Origin: an uncultured Senegalimassilia sp.
GTDB taxonomy: Bacteria > Actinomycetota > Coriobacteriia > Coriobacteriales > Eggerthellaceae
Reading direction: 5' to 3'
NCBI RefSeq assembly: GCF_902464545.1
Contig: NZ_CABQJR010000007.1
Location: 1 to 64,000, forward strand
Length of the DNA: 64,000 nt
Shown here: in pieces, positions 1 to 8,496 of the stretch
Layout of the letters: each line of letters opens with the position of its first letter
Position numbering within the stretch: the first letter of the stretch is position 1
Notes under the pieces: model-generated
What the model was told of the DNA's origin: nothing
Database searches by the model: none
Seen by the model: the letters and a program-made list of their open reading frames with translations, nothing else
Translations under genes and position numbers: made by a program

Positions 1-13
1 GGCGTTGCAAGAT

Positions 14-48
14 GGCCCGTTGGCCTGCGTGGGGCAGGCCAACGGGCC
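14..48. terminator. Strong hairpin, probable terminator of an upstream gene
   Basis: A 15-bp perfect inverted repeat (arms 14-28 and 34-48) with a 5-base loop and a GC-rich stem. It is followed by a weakly T-rich stretch. The gene it would serve lies outside the window. Confidence 0.5.
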
Positions 49-108
49 GTTGTCGGTTTCGGGGCGTTTTGCGGGGTGCGTCGGCGATAGCCGTCCTGTG
101 TATTCGCG

Positions 109-161
109 CTATTTGCTGAAAAGTGCAGTTTATGGCGATTTCTATTTGCGAAAAAGTGCAG
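109..161. repeat. Direct repeat, 20 bp x 2, 33-bp period
   Basis: Two near-identical 20-mers, 109-128 (CTATTTGCTGAAAAGTGCAG) and 142-161, differ at one or two bases. They lie in the 327-bp gene-free stretch at the start of the window. I see no convincing gene in 49-327; the short open frames there look like chance. The spacing of about three helical turns would allow two protein-binding sites on one face, but that is only inference. Confidence 0.5.
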
Positions 162-327
162 AATTAGGCCGATGCTATTTCCCGATTCGTGCATTAGCGC
201 TGGTAAAGCCGTTGGCAAGCGATAACTTTATTGCGAGTAAGGGGTGAAGCGCTTGGCGGTGTTAAGGGTGCCGCCGCCAAGTGCCGTCCCGTACTTTTGT
301 GTTCAAGCGTCGCATGCATTCGCCGCC

Positions 328-1836
328 TTACCCCAGCAGGTTGGGCAGCAGGTAGAGCAGGGCCACCAGCGCGCAGCCGATGGCGGCTGCGGCGATCCAG
401 ATGTGGAACTCGCGGTCCATCTTGGCGCGCTCGGCGGGGGTGGGCTCGCTGGTGTCCTGCACGGCGTTCACGTCGATGGTGCGCGTGCCGTACACCTTCG
501 CACACACTGCGTAGATGACAAGGCCCACCACGCAGTAGATCACGCCGGTGACCAGGGCGTCCGTGTCAAGCTGCGTCATCATGACCAGGTAGATGACGAT
601 GCTGATCACCGCGCCGGGCACCATGCCGCGCACCTTGAATGGGCGCTTTAAATCGGGCAGCTTGCGGCGCAGGCCCAGGCACGCCACCATGCCGATGGCG
701 TAGTAGAACAGGTCGGCGAACAGGGAAAGCGACGCGATGTAATCCAGCGTCGACGTGGCCACCAGCGCCACCGTGAGCACGCCGAGCGTGATGACGGCCA
801 CATAGGGCGTGCGGTATTTCGGGTGCAGCTTGGCGAACGCGGCGGGCAGGCTGCCGTCGCGGGCCATGGTGAACAGGTAGCGCGGCGGCACCGCGATGGA
901 TGCGTTCAGGGTGGAGAAGTCGCCGCCGAACGCCACGCCCAGTGCCAGCAGCGCAAGCGGCAGGCCCAGGATGCCGGCGCTCATCATGGCCTCGGCGTAG
1001 GGCGCGGAGGATTCGGCCACGGCGGCAAGCCCGTCGGCGGGCACGATGCCCACGAGGAACCACTGGAACAGGGCGTTCACCACGAAGATGATGAACGGCG
1101 AGAGCATCATGGCGCGGGGGATGTTGATCTGCGGGTGGCGGATCTCCTCGCCCATGGCGCAGCACGTCTCGAACCCGGCGAAACACCACCAGATCATGGC
1201 CACGGCGGCGATGAACCCGCCGGCGCCCAGGTCGCCCATGAAGTCGGGCGCGGTCACGAAGTTCGGCAGCTGTACGTTGGGGATCATGGTGAGGAACCAG
1301 ATGGCGGCCACGCCCCAGAAGAAGAACATGAAGCCGTTCTGCAGCTTGCCCGTCAGCTCCACGCCGCGCACGTTGGCGATGATGAATCCGATCAGCGCGA
1401 TGATGGCGATGACCACGTCGTCGACGGGAAGCTCTATGCCGAACGCCAGGAAGATGGTCTTGAAGTAGTAGCTGAATGCCAGCGCCTCGCCGCCGGTGAC
1501 GGCGATGAGCGACATGATGAAGTTCCATCCGGCAAGAAAGCCCGCGGGGCGGCCCAGGCCCAGCGACGCGTACTGGTACGTGCCGCCGGCGAAGGGTAGC
1601 GCCGCGCCCATCTCGCCGTACATGAGCGCCGGGTAGATGCTGATGAGCGCCGCAAGCGCGGTGGCCAGGACCACGAAAGGGCCCATCTCGCCGACGACGT
1701 TGCCGCCGGTGGTGAACAGGCCGACGCCGATGACGGTGCCGGCGGTGATGGTGATGGCCTCGCGCAGGCCGAGCGTGCGCTTGAGGCCGACGGCAGGCTC
1801 CTTCTGTGCGCCGCCTTCGTTCGGTTGGTTGCCCAT
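328..1836 (-). CDS. APC-family amino acid permease
   Basis: A 502-residue integral membrane transporter of the amino acid-polyamine-organocation superfamily, predicted to move an amino acid with a cation or in exchange. The N-terminal region has the family pattern: a short cytoplasmic tail, then TM1 with a glycine-rich break (residues about 24-40, containing TVIGVGLFTTGG), then about 12 hydrophobic segments. The start at 1836 was chosen over the longer frame (1941) because GAAAGGAAG lies just upstream and the longer N-terminus reads through a perfect hairpin. It sits downstream of two PLP sulfur-amino-acid enzymes on the same strand, which hints at a sulfur amino acid substrate. Specificity cannot be read from sequence. 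Confidence 0.85.
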   Translation of the reverse strand: MGNQPNEGGAQKEPAVGLKRTLGLREAITITAGTVIGVGLFTTGGNVVGEMGPFVVLATALAALISIYPALMYGEMGAALPFAGGTYQYASLGLGRPAGFLAGWNFIMSLIAVTGGEALAFSYYFKTIFLAFGIELPVDDVVIAIIALIGFIIANVRGVELTGKLQNGFMFFFWGVAAIWFLTMIPNVQLPNFVTAPDFMGDLGAGGFIAAVAMIWWCFAGFETCCAMGEEIRHPQINIPRAMMLSPFIIFVVNALFQWFLVGIVPADGLAAVAESSAPYAEAMMSAGILGLPLALLALGVAFGGDFSTLNASIAVPPRYLFTMARDGSLPAAFAKLHPKYRTPYVAVITLGVLTVALVATSTLDYIASLSLFADLFYYAIGMVACLGLRRKLPDLKRPFKVRGMVPGAVISIVIYLVMMTQLDTDALVTGVIYCVVGLVIYAVCAKVYGTRTIDVNAVQDTSEPTPAERAKMDREFHIWIAAAAIGCALVALLYLLPNLLG

Positions 1837-1877
1837 GGGCCTTCCTTTCAGCGTGCCGACCGTGCTGGCAGGCCGGC

Positions 1878-1919
1878 GCGCTGTCGCATGCCCGATGCTT
1901 ATCGGGCATGCGACAGCGC
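1878..1919 (-). promoter_or_regulatory. 19-bp perfect inverted repeat in permease leader
   Basis: Arms 1878-1896 and 1901-1919 are exactly complementary around a 4-base loop. It lies about 42 bases upstream of the permease start codon with no T-run after it. This would form a very stable hairpin in the mRNA leader or a dyad operator. Function is unknown. Confidence 0.55.
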
Positions 1920-2126
1920 CATGCGGATACGATGAAATCACTTTATCACTCTACCGTACTAAAGCAATAGGGATTTTCGGGTGGCGAATGATTGAGGGCG
2001 AAGGGGTTTGCGGGCGAGAGGGCGCGGGACGGCAGGTGGGGCGGTGGCCTCGCGAGGGTGCTGAGGGCGCGCGGAGGAAGGCAGGGCTGCGTGCGCGAGG
2101 GTGGACGGAGCGAAGGGGGTGCGAAA

Positions 2127-2165
2127 GGCGCAAACGGGTGCGATTTTCCCGTTCGCGCCTTTTTT
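2127..2165. terminator. Hairpin with T-run between permease and PatB-like gene
   Basis: Arms 2127-2138 and 2148-2159 pair with one mismatch and are followed by TTTTTT on the plus strand, with AAA on the other side. Both flanking genes run on the minus strand, so it most likely ends the transcript of the aminotransferase (2220-3401) and could act in both directions. The 1942-2126 stretch is G-rich on the plus strand, hence C-rich in that transcript, and holds no gene I can support. Confidence 0.5.
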
Positions 2166-2219
2166 GCTCTCCGTCTCCGCCGCTTGCTCCGGCGTTTGCC
2201 GTTGTCGCGGCCCGCGCGG

Positions 2220-3401
2220 CTATTTCGCCAGCTTGGCCACCGCCTGCTCCAGGCGATCGCAGGCTTGTTCGATCAGGGTTTTCGGGCTTGCCAGGTTCAT
2301 GCGCACGAACCCGCTGCCCTTGGGGCCGAACATGGTGCCCAGGTCAAGCCACAGCTTCGCGTCCTGCTCCACCAGGCGTTTGATGCCGGCGTCGTCCAGG
2401 CCCAGGCCCCTGCAATCCAGCCACGGTAGGTACGTGCTCTCAAGCGGCACCAGGCTCATGCCCGGCATGCGGTCGACGGCAGCCTGCAGCACCGCGTAGT
2501 TTTCGTCCAGCACCTTCTTCAGCTCGTCGAGCCATTCCCCGCCGCGCTCGTAGCACGCCTGGGTCGCCGTGATGCCGAGCACGCTCGGCTCGTCGTAGCC
2601 CGTGCGGTTGCGGGCGCGCTTGAACGCCGCGCGCAGGTCGGGGTCGGGGATGAAGATGTTGGACAGCTGCAGGCCCGCCAGGTTGAACGTCTTGCTGGGC
2701 GCCGTGCACACCACGGCGTGGCGCGCGTAGCGCTCGCCGAGCGAGGCGTACGGCACGTGCTTGAAGCCGGGGCGCGCGAAGTCGGCGTGGATCTCGTCGG
2801 CCACGACCGTGACGCCGTGGCGCAGGCAGATGTCGCCGATGCGGCGCAGCTCGTCGACGGTCCAGGCGCGGCCGACGGGGTTGTGCGGGTTGCACAGGAT
2901 GAACAGCTTCGCGCCCGTCTTCTCCAGCTGGTGTTCGAAGCCCTCGTAGTCCATGGTGTAGCGCCCGTCCTGGTAAAGCAGCGGGCTTGTGGCCATTTTG
3001 CGGCCGTTGTCCTGGATCATCAGGCGGAAGGGGTAGTACACGGGCGGTTGGATGATCACGTGGTCGCCCGGCTGCGTGAATGCGTTGACGGCTACCGCCA
3101 GGGCGAACACCACGCCCGGCGTCATGACGAGCCACTCGCGCTCGGGGCGCCAGCCGTGACGGCGCTCGAACCAGCTTTGCACCGCTTCGCAATACCCGTC
3201 CGTGGCCATGGTGTAGCCGAACACGCCGTGCTGCACGCGCTCGGTGAGCGCCTCGATGGCGGCAGGCGCCGTTTTGAAGTCCATGTCGGCCACCCAAAGC
3301 GGCAGGTCGTCGGGGGCGTGGCCGCGGCGGCTCCACGCGTCCCATTTCAGACACCCGGTGTCGCGGCGGTCGATGATGGTCTTGAAATCGTACTTGGTCA
3401 T
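2220..3401 (-). CDS. MalY/PatB-type PLP aminotransferase, likely C-S beta-lyase
   Basis: A 393-residue fold-type I PLP enzyme of the MalY/PatB family, whose members cleave cystathionine or cysteine to a thiol, pyruvate and ammonia. The N-terminus has the family pattern DAWSRRGHAPDDLPLWVADM, the substrate-binding region HNPVGR follows near residue 170, and the PLP-binding lysine lies in APSKTFNLAGLQ near residue 235. A good ribosome site (GGAGAAGG) precedes the start. It lies 30 bp downstream of a second PLP enzyme on the same strand, so the two are probably co-transcribed for methionine/cysteine interconversion or sulfide release. Aminotransferase activity is an alternative. Confidence 0.85.
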   Translation of the reverse strand: MTKYDFKTIIDRRDTGCLKWDAWSRRGHAPDDLPLWVADMDFKTAPAAIEALTERVQHGVFGYTMATDGYCEAVQSWFERRHGWRPEREWLVMTPGVVFALAVAVNAFTQPGDHVIIQPPVYYPFRLMIQDNGRKMATSPLLYQDGRYTMDYEGFEHQLEKTGAKLFILCNPHNPVGRAWTVDELRRIGDICLRHGVTVVADEIHADFARPGFKHVPYASLGERYARHAVVCTAPSKTFNLAGLQLSNIFIPDPDLRAAFKRARNRTGYDEPSVLGITATQACYERGGEWLDELKKVLDENYAVLQAAVDRMPGMSLVPLESTYLPWLDCRGLGLDDAGIKRLVEQDAKLWLDLGTMFGPKGSGFVRMNLASPKTLIEQACDRLEQAVAKLAK

Positions 3402-3431
3402 TTCCTTCTCCGTTCCGCTTCCCGTCCTGTG

Positions 3432-4643
3432 CTACGCGAGCGCCTGGTCAAGGTCGGCCAGCAGGTCCTCCACGTCCTCGATGCCCACCGACAGGCGCAG
3501 CAGGCGGTCGTCGATGCCCAGCTTGTCCAGCATGGGCTTGGGGATGGCGCCGTGGGTTTGCACGAGCGGGTAGGTGATCAGGCTTTCCGTGCCGCCCAGG
3601 CTTTCGGCGAACAGGATGAGCCTTGTGCGCTCGAGCGCATCGATCGCGCGCCGATGCGTGTCGGTCTTGAACGATATCATGGCGCCGAAGCCCGCGGTCT
3701 GGCGCTTCGACAGCGCGTAGTCGGGATGGTCGGGGTCGCCCACGTAGAACACGTCCGTGACGTGCGGGTTCGCCTTCAGCGCCTTGCAGATGCGCTTGGC
3801 GTTGGCCTCCTGCTGGCGCAGGCGCACGCCCAGCGTCTTCAGGCTGCGCAGCATCAGCCAACTGTCGAAGGGGCTGAGCTGGTTGCCCTCGCTCATGGTG
3901 GCGTTGAACAGCGGCTCGAGCAGGCTGTCGTCGCGCAGCACCAGAAAGCCCGACAGCACGTCGTTGTGGCCGCACAGGTACTTCGTCCCGCTGTACACCA
4001 CCACGTCAGCGCCCAGTTCGAAGGGCTTTTGGAAGTACATGGTGAGGAAGGTATTGTCCACGGCAAGCACCGCGCCGCGGCTGTGCGCCAGGTCGGCGAG
4101 CGCCTGGATGTCGGCCACCTTCATGGTGGGGTTGGTGGGCGTTTCCAGGAACACCAGGCGGGTGCTGGGCGTGAACGCCGCCTCGGCGGCTTCGAGATCG
4201 GTCAGGTCGACGTAGCCGAATTCTAGCCCGTATTGCGTGTAGATGTTGCTGAACAGGCGGTAGGTGCCGCCGTACAGGTCGTCGCTGACGAGCACGCGGT
4301 CGCCTGAGCGCAGCAGCTTCAGCAGCGTGGCGATGGCCGCCATGCCGCTCGAGAACGCCATGCACTTCTTCCCGCCTTCCAGAAGCGCGATGGTGTTCTC
4401 AAGCTCCAGGCGCGTGGGGTTGCCGCAACGCGAATAACAGTAGCCGGTCGATTCGCCCCAGGCGGGGTGCGCGAACGTGGCCGACTGGTACAGCGGATAG
4501 CTGATGGACCCGGTGCGCGCGTCGATGCCCTCGTATCCGCGCACGGCGATGGAGTCGGCGTGCCAATCGGCATGTTTTGCCTGGTCGATGCCGAGCAGGC
4601 CGTCGATCTCCTGCGCCATGGCCTCGAAGCTTGAGTCGTTCAT
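3432..4643 (-). CDS. Cys/Met metabolism PLP enzyme (cystathionine gamma-synthase/lyase family)
   Basis: A 403-residue trans-sulfuration enzyme. Family signatures: the YSRCGNPTR region (near residue 91), FSSGMAAI (cofactor phosphate loop), ETPTNPTMKV, and the PLP lysine in VVYSGTKYLCGHND (near residue 215). The C-terminal substrate loop reads ESLGGTESLITYP. Family members include MetB, MetC and methionine gamma-lyase; sequence alone does not separate them. AAAGGGA precedes the ATG. It is the first gene of a minus-strand unit with the PatB-like enzyme (30-bp gap) and probably the permease. Together these suggest handling of cystathionine, homocysteine or methionine. Confidence 0.85.
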   Translation of the reverse strand: MNDSSFEAMAQEIDGLLGIDQAKHADWHADSIAVRGYEGIDARTGSISYPLYQSATFAHPAWGESTGYCYSRCGNPTRLELENTIALLEGGKKCMAFSSGMAAIATLLKLLRSGDRVLVSDDLYGGTYRLFSNIYTQYGLEFGYVDLTDLEAAEAAFTPSTRLVFLETPTNPTMKVADIQALADLAHSRGAVLAVDNTFLTMYFQKPFELGADVVVYSGTKYLCGHNDVLSGFLVLRDDSLLEPLFNATMSEGNQLSPFDSWLMLRSLKTLGVRLRQQEANAKRICKALKANPHVTDVFYVGDPDHPDYALSKRQTAGFGAMISFKTDTHRRAIDALERTRLILFAESLGGTESLITYPLVQTHGAIPKPMLDKLGIDDRLLRLSVGIEDVEDLLADLDQALA

Positions 4644-4931
4644 GAAGCGGCGTCCCTTTCTTCGCTGTCGTGATGGCGGTAAGCCATACTATATTTCTAG
4701 GGTTTATTTCCAGGTGGACAGTTTACCGGAGAATGCGGTGTAGTGCGCGTGAAACCAGATAGCCTGGATATCCGAATTTCCGAACGATGGTTATCGGGGA
4801 TAGGCGGCGGGTGAGGCGCGCGAGCTGGGGCCCGGACGGCGAAACGCGATTCGTTCGCGCTGCGCGTCCTTCGCCATGCGGTCCGCTGTGTGACGGGTTT
4901 GTGTCTTATCCCTCGGGTTCGCCGACGGAAA

Positions 4932-4960
4932 TTTCGAAACCCAAAGCTAAGTAGTATGAT
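4932..4960 (+). promoter_or_regulatory. Candidate promoter for the MFS leader RNA
   Basis: TTTCGA (4932-4937), a 17-base spacer, then TATGAT (4955-4960). The -10 is good and the -35 weak. It would start RNA near 4967, just before the structured leader. The 4644-4931 part of this divergent intergenic region also carries an AT-rich stretch (4685-4705) that may be the minus-strand promoter for the trans-sulfuration enzyme. Confidence 0.45.
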
Positions 4961-4965
4961 TTGGC

Positions 4966-5127
4966 GCCGTAGAACGATAGGTGTTACGAAACAGGCTCCT
5001 TGCCGATGCCCGAAGCGATCCTTCGGCCATCGGCAAGGAACCCGCAACCAAGAACGATGAATCCGCTCGTCGGCTGCACGCTAACCGCATTGTTGTTAGC
5101 CGTGCATGCCCTCGTGCGGATTTTTTT
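4966..5127 (+). ncRNA. Structured leader ending in an intrinsic terminator (candidate riboswitch/attenuator or sRNA)
   Basis: Two helices can be drawn. The first pairs 4997-5008 with 5028-5039 (12 bp) and 5010-5015 with 5021-5026. The second is a long branched stem closed by ATCCGC (5061-5066) with GCGGAT (5116-5121), containing TGCACG/CGTGCA and CTAAC/GTTAG, followed by seven T residues. No plus-strand gene lies upstream that this terminator could serve. It therefore either attenuates the MFS gene, whose start is 35 bases further on, or ends a free small RNA. I could not match it to a riboswitch class I know. Confidence 0.5.
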
Positions 5128-5161
5128 GTTCCGGTTGCAGGCGGAAGCAGAAGGGGAAGAT

Positions 5162-6541
5162 ATGTCACAAGCAGGCGAAACCGCGTCGAGCGGGCAGGTG
5201 GGCGAAGGCGTCGACCGCGCCGCGCAGCTCATGCATCGCATGGACGCCACGCAACCGACGGCGACGTTCAAGAAGGTGATGGCGCTGACTTCGGCCGGCG
5301 TGTTCGTGGACGCCATGGACGTTTACCTGGCGGGCGGCGTGAAGAGCACGCTGGCCGAAACCGGGTTCGCCACCAACGAGCAGACCGCGGCGTTTCTATC
5401 GGCGGGCTTTCTGGGCCTGTTCATCGGCTCGTTGATCGCCGGCCTGATCGGCGACAAGCTCGGGCGCCGCAAGGCGTTCCAGTTCAACCTGCTGCTGTTC
5501 GGCTTCGCCACCATCTTAGGCGCGCTTTCCCCGAACATGACGTTCATGATAGCCATGCGCTTCTTCGTGGGCCTTGGCCTGGGGTCGGAGCTGGTGACCA
5601 GCTTCAGCATGATCAACGAGTTCGCGCCGGTCGCGCGCCGCGGCCGTTGGTGCGCCATCGGCTCGACCATTGCCAACTGCGGCTCGCCCATCGGCATGTT
5701 CCTGTGCCTGTTCTTCATCACCATATGGAGCCCGCTTGGGCAGGAATCGTGGCGTCTGGTGTTCGCGGTCATCGGCGTTGCGGCCATCATCGTGTGCATC
5801 GCGCGCCAGGCGATGCCGGAAAGCCCGCGCTGGCTCATCCAGCACGGCCGCTTCGACGAGGCGGAGCGCATCATCTCCCGTATCGAGCGCGAGATGGCGG
5901 ATTCCGGCATCTCGCCCGCTGAACAGGTGGTATTCGAGAAGAGTGCCATGGATTCCGATGCGCATCTGGCGCGCAACCTGTTCCTGGGCATCGTGGTGGT
6001 CATCGGCACGTCGCTGACGCAGTACACCTACACCACGTTCGGCCCGTCCATCCTGAAGAACATCGGCCTGGCCACGCAAACCTCGCTGCTTTCCACCACC
6101 ATCACCATGCTCGCGGCGCCGCTCGGAGCGCTCATCGGCGCGCTGCTCATCGAGAAGCTCGGCCGTCGCGTCGAGGTTTCCGGCGCGTTCATCTGGGTTG
6201 CGGTGTTCGCGTTCGCCTACGCCATGGCGCTCAACGCCGGTTCGACGGCGCTCATCACCGTGCTGGGCTTTTTGATGACCATTGGCTTCTATGTGCTGAA
6301 CGCGTCGGTGATCAGCGTGTACGTGGGCGAGCTGTTCTCCACCAGGTACCGCTTCCGCGGCGCGGGCATCTCGCAGGGCGCCGGCAAGGCGGTCAACGTG
6401 GTCATGCCGTTCGCCGTCACGTGGATTTTGGCGAACCTGCAGCCCAACGTCATCTACTTCGGCATCGTGGCCATCGCGCTGGTGGCGGCCGCGGTCACGC
6501 TGGCGATCGGCCCTGAGACCAAGTCGCGTCGCTTGGGATAG
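5162..6541 (+). CDS. MFS transporter (sugar/metabolite:H+ symporter type)
   Basis: A 459-residue major facilitator with about 12 membrane segments. The loop 2-3 motif is seen as GLIGDKLGRRKAFQ (about residues 98-111), the loop 6 region as PESPRWLIQHGRFDEAERI (about residues 219-237), and the C-terminal ETKSR pattern is typical of the sugar porter/metabolite:H+ symporter groups. The start at 5162 is supported by AAGGGGAAG just upstream. Longer in-frame starts run through the leader terminator and are unlikely. Expression may be controlled by that leader. The substrate is not predictable. It is divergent from the sulfur-amino-acid genes and convergent with the AraC regulator. Confidence 0.85.
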   Translation: MSQAGETASSGQVGEGVDRAAQLMHRMDATQPTATFKKVMALTSAGVFVDAMDVYLAGGVKSTLAETGFATNEQTAAFLSAGFLGLFIGSLIAGLIGDKLGRRKAFQFNLLLFGFATILGALSPNMTFMIAMRFFVGLGLGSELVTSFSMINEFAPVARRGRWCAIGSTIANCGSPIGMFLCLFFITIWSPLGQESWRLVFAVIGVAAIIVCIARQAMPESPRWLIQHGRFDEAERIISRIEREMADSGISPAEQVVFEKSAMDSDAHLARNLFLGIVVVIGTSLTQYTYTTFGPSILKNIGLATQTSLLSTTITMLAAPLGALIGALLIEKLGRRVEVSGAFIWVAVFAFAYAMALNAGSTALITVLGFLMTIGFYVLNASVISVYVGELFSTRYRFRGAGISQGAGKAVNVVMPFAVTWILANLQPNVIYFGIVAIALVAAAVTLAIGPETKSRRLG

Positions 6542-6569
6542 CGGATCGGCGAGTGGGCATCGCTTGATG

Positions 6570-7628
6570 CTATTCCAATTCGACTCGTAGTCTTTTGCGA
6601 TAGGTGCGTGGCGTCGTGCCGTAGGCACGCTTGAATGCGTCAGTGAACGCTCCCTGGTTGCGGTAGCCCGCGCTTTTGGCGATTTCGCTGATTTTGCGGC
6701 TTTCATCAAGGAGAAGGCGTCGTCCGTGCTCCAGGCGCCGTGCGCGGATGTAGCTTTGCGGGGTGTCCCCCTGCACATTGCGAAACGCCGATATCATCTT
6801 CCCCTCGCTTACATGGGCGATGTCGCACAACGTTTTCGTGCTGAGATCGGATGATAAGTTGTCGTCGATGTAGGAGCAGAGGCACTCGACGCAGTCCCTG
6901 TCGCTTATGTTCGCGGCATCGGCTGACGCGACCCTTTCGGGAATGCTGCTTGCCAGCAGCGCGAAGCATTCAATCACCTTGGCGTGATAATACGAATCGG
7001 CGACCGATGCGGCGGGGTAGGTGATGTCGAGCCCTCGAAGCGCCGAGGGCAAGCCGGGCACGCCCTCCGACGTGGTGAGCCGTCCGATGGCGCGGTGCAG
7101 TTTCTTCTCATCGCAGTGCAAGGCATCCGCATAGCGGTGTATCGCTTCAGGGGCTATGGTGATCGACGCCGATGACAGCCGCTTGTCGGGCTCGAACGAG
7201 CTTATGTAGGGGCCGCCATCCCAGTCATGTCCCATGAGCATGCAGTTGGATGCGGCGCACTCGGGCGAGCAATACATGGGCATCGCATGTTCATAGAGGC
7301 CGAATCCCAGATAGGGAACAGTTTCCATAGCCGATTCCACGGCGCGTCTGTACGTGATGTCCATCGACACGACGATGGTGTCACCGTCCATGAGATAGAA
7401 CCAGTAGGAGCCCCTGCCGTATTGGGGGTCGACGAACCATGTCTCGCCGATGCTTCGCACCAGGTCGGCCCGTCCGAATCCGCGCGCGAGCGCTTCCTTC
7501 GCGCATACGGTGTGCAGCTGCGAAAGCTGTGTGACGAACATGTCGTAAAGCGGGTTTCCCTGTCCTGCGGCGTAGCTTCCGTTTGATTTTTCGGCAGAAC
7601 TTGAATTCTTTTCGGCGTAGTTTTCCAT
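6570..7628 (-). CDS. AraC/XylS-family transcriptional regulator
   Basis: A 352-residue regulator. The C-terminal ~100 residues form the two helix-turn-helix units of AraC proteins: ICDIAHVSEGKMISAFRN, then SEIAKSAGYRNQGAFTDAFKRAYG and the closing P-x-x-YR pattern. The N-terminal ~240 residues are an effector domain I do not recognise, with a cysteine cluster CSPECAASNC that could bind metal or sense redox. It is divergent from the ECF/ABC operon with only 94 bp between starts, a common layout for a dedicated activator. The start is uncertain because the purine-rich stretch lies very close to the ATG. Confidence 0.85.
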   Translation of the reverse strand: MENYAEKNSSSAEKSNGSYAAGQGNPLYDMFVTQLSQLHTVCAKEALARGFGRADLVRSIGETWFVDPQYGRGSYWFYLMDGDTIVVSMDITYRRAVESAMETVPYLGFGLYEHAMPMYCSPECAASNCMLMGHDWDGGPYISSFEPDKRLSSASITIAPEAIHRYADALHCDEKKLHRAIGRLTTSEGVPGLPSALRGLDITYPAASVADSYYHAKVIECFALLASSIPERVASADAANISDRDCVECLCSYIDDNLSSDLSTKTLCDIAHVSEGKMISAFRNVQGDTPQSYIRARRLEHGRRLLLDESRKISEIAKSAGYRNQGAFTDAFKRAYGTTPRTYRKRLRVELE

Positions 7629-7661
7629 CTTCCCGTTCCGTCTTTCGCATTGCCTTATTGA

Positions 7662-7676
7662 ACGGTATTTTACCGT
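7662..7676. promoter_or_regulatory. Palindrome in the AraC/ECF divergent promoter region
   Basis: ACGGTATTTTACCGT is a perfect 6-3-6 dyad located between the divergent starts of the AraC gene and the EcfT gene. It is a candidate operator for the AraC protein, inferred from position only. Confidence 0.4.
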
Positions 7677-7722
7677 AAAGAGTTACATATAGCTAACTAG
7701 CAGGAAGAAGGACGGTAATCGC

Positions 7723-8496
7723 ATGGCTCTTTCGATGGGCGCGCCTTTGCCCTTGAACGCGGTAGTGCAGACGCAGCCTTCGACGTCTGCCAACGCCGCA
7801 CCGCGCCATCTTGACCCGCGTACGTCGCTTGCGGTTCTGGCGGCGATCAACGTGCAGATGGCGCTTGCGCAAAGCCTGTTCGCCGAGATGGGCGTTTTGG
7901 TGCTTACCGTTGTCGTGATGGCGTATTGCCGTCGCTTCTCCGCAATCGTGCGCTGGCTTGCCTTCTATGCGCTGTTCGCCGTGACGGCGCAGCTGTTCGT
8001 GGCGAGCGGGAACACCCTGCTTTCGCCCTTTGCGGCGTCGCTTCTCATGTACCGCCATGTTTTGCCCGCCTTCATGTTCGCTTTCAACATGATCGCAACC
8101 ACGCGTCTCGGCGAGCTCGCTTGCGCACTGCAGGCGATGCGCGTTCCCGCGAACGTGTCGGTTGGCGTGTGCGTGGCGTTTCGTTTCCTTCCCACCATGG
8201 GACGCGAATTCTCCGCTGTCGCCGATGCTATGAAGACGCGCGGTATCGCGCTCACGCCGAGGTCGGTCGTGCGCCATCCTGCGAAGACCGCCGAACATTT
8301 CCTTGTGCCCGTGATCGCGCGTTTGGGCCAGATCGCCGACGAACTGGGGAATGCGGTCGTCGTTCGCGGCGTGGGGGCGAGTGCGCACCGCACCTCGTAT
8401 TACCACTTAAGGGTGCGCGCTATCGATGTTGCGTGTCTCATCGCTGCGATGGTGCTCCTTGCGCTTTCCGTTTGCTTTAGAGCGGGGGTGCTCTGA
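7723..8496 (+). CDS. ECF transporter transmembrane T component (EcfT/CbiQ family)
   Basis: A 257-residue membrane protein with about five hydrophobic segments. The cytoplasmic coupling region carries the family's short basic motifs, seen as MKTRGIA (near residue 170) and VVVRGVG (near residue 211), which contact the two ATPases. EcfT links the ATPase pair to the substrate-binding S component. It is the first gene of a five-gene operon, preceded by AGGAAGAAGGA. Its TGA stop shares a base with the ATG of the next gene (at 8496), indicating translational coupling. Confidence 0.85.
   Translation: MALSMGAPLPLNAVVQTQPSTSANAAPRHLDPRTSLAVLAAINVQMALAQSLFAEMGVLVLTVVVMAYCRRFSAIVRWLAFYALFAVTAQLFVASGNTLLSPFAASLLMYRHVLPAFMFAFNMIATTRLGELACALQAMRVPANVSVGVCVAFRFLPTMGREFSAVADAMKTRGIALTPRSVVRHPAKTAEHFLVPVIARLGQIADELGNAVVVRGVGASAHRTSYYHLRVRAIDVACLIAAMVLLALSVCFRAGVL

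Noticed and set aside
2718..4226. 502-codon plus-strand open frame
   Set aside because: It lies antisense to two clear PLP-enzyme genes and its product is low-complexity His/Val/Gln-rich; typical of high-GC shadow frames.
4991..5130. SAM-type or T-box riboswitch before the MFS gene
   Set aside because: A CCCGCAACC string recalls SAM leaders, but the other conserved SAM-I blocks and the T-box antiterminator sequence are missing.
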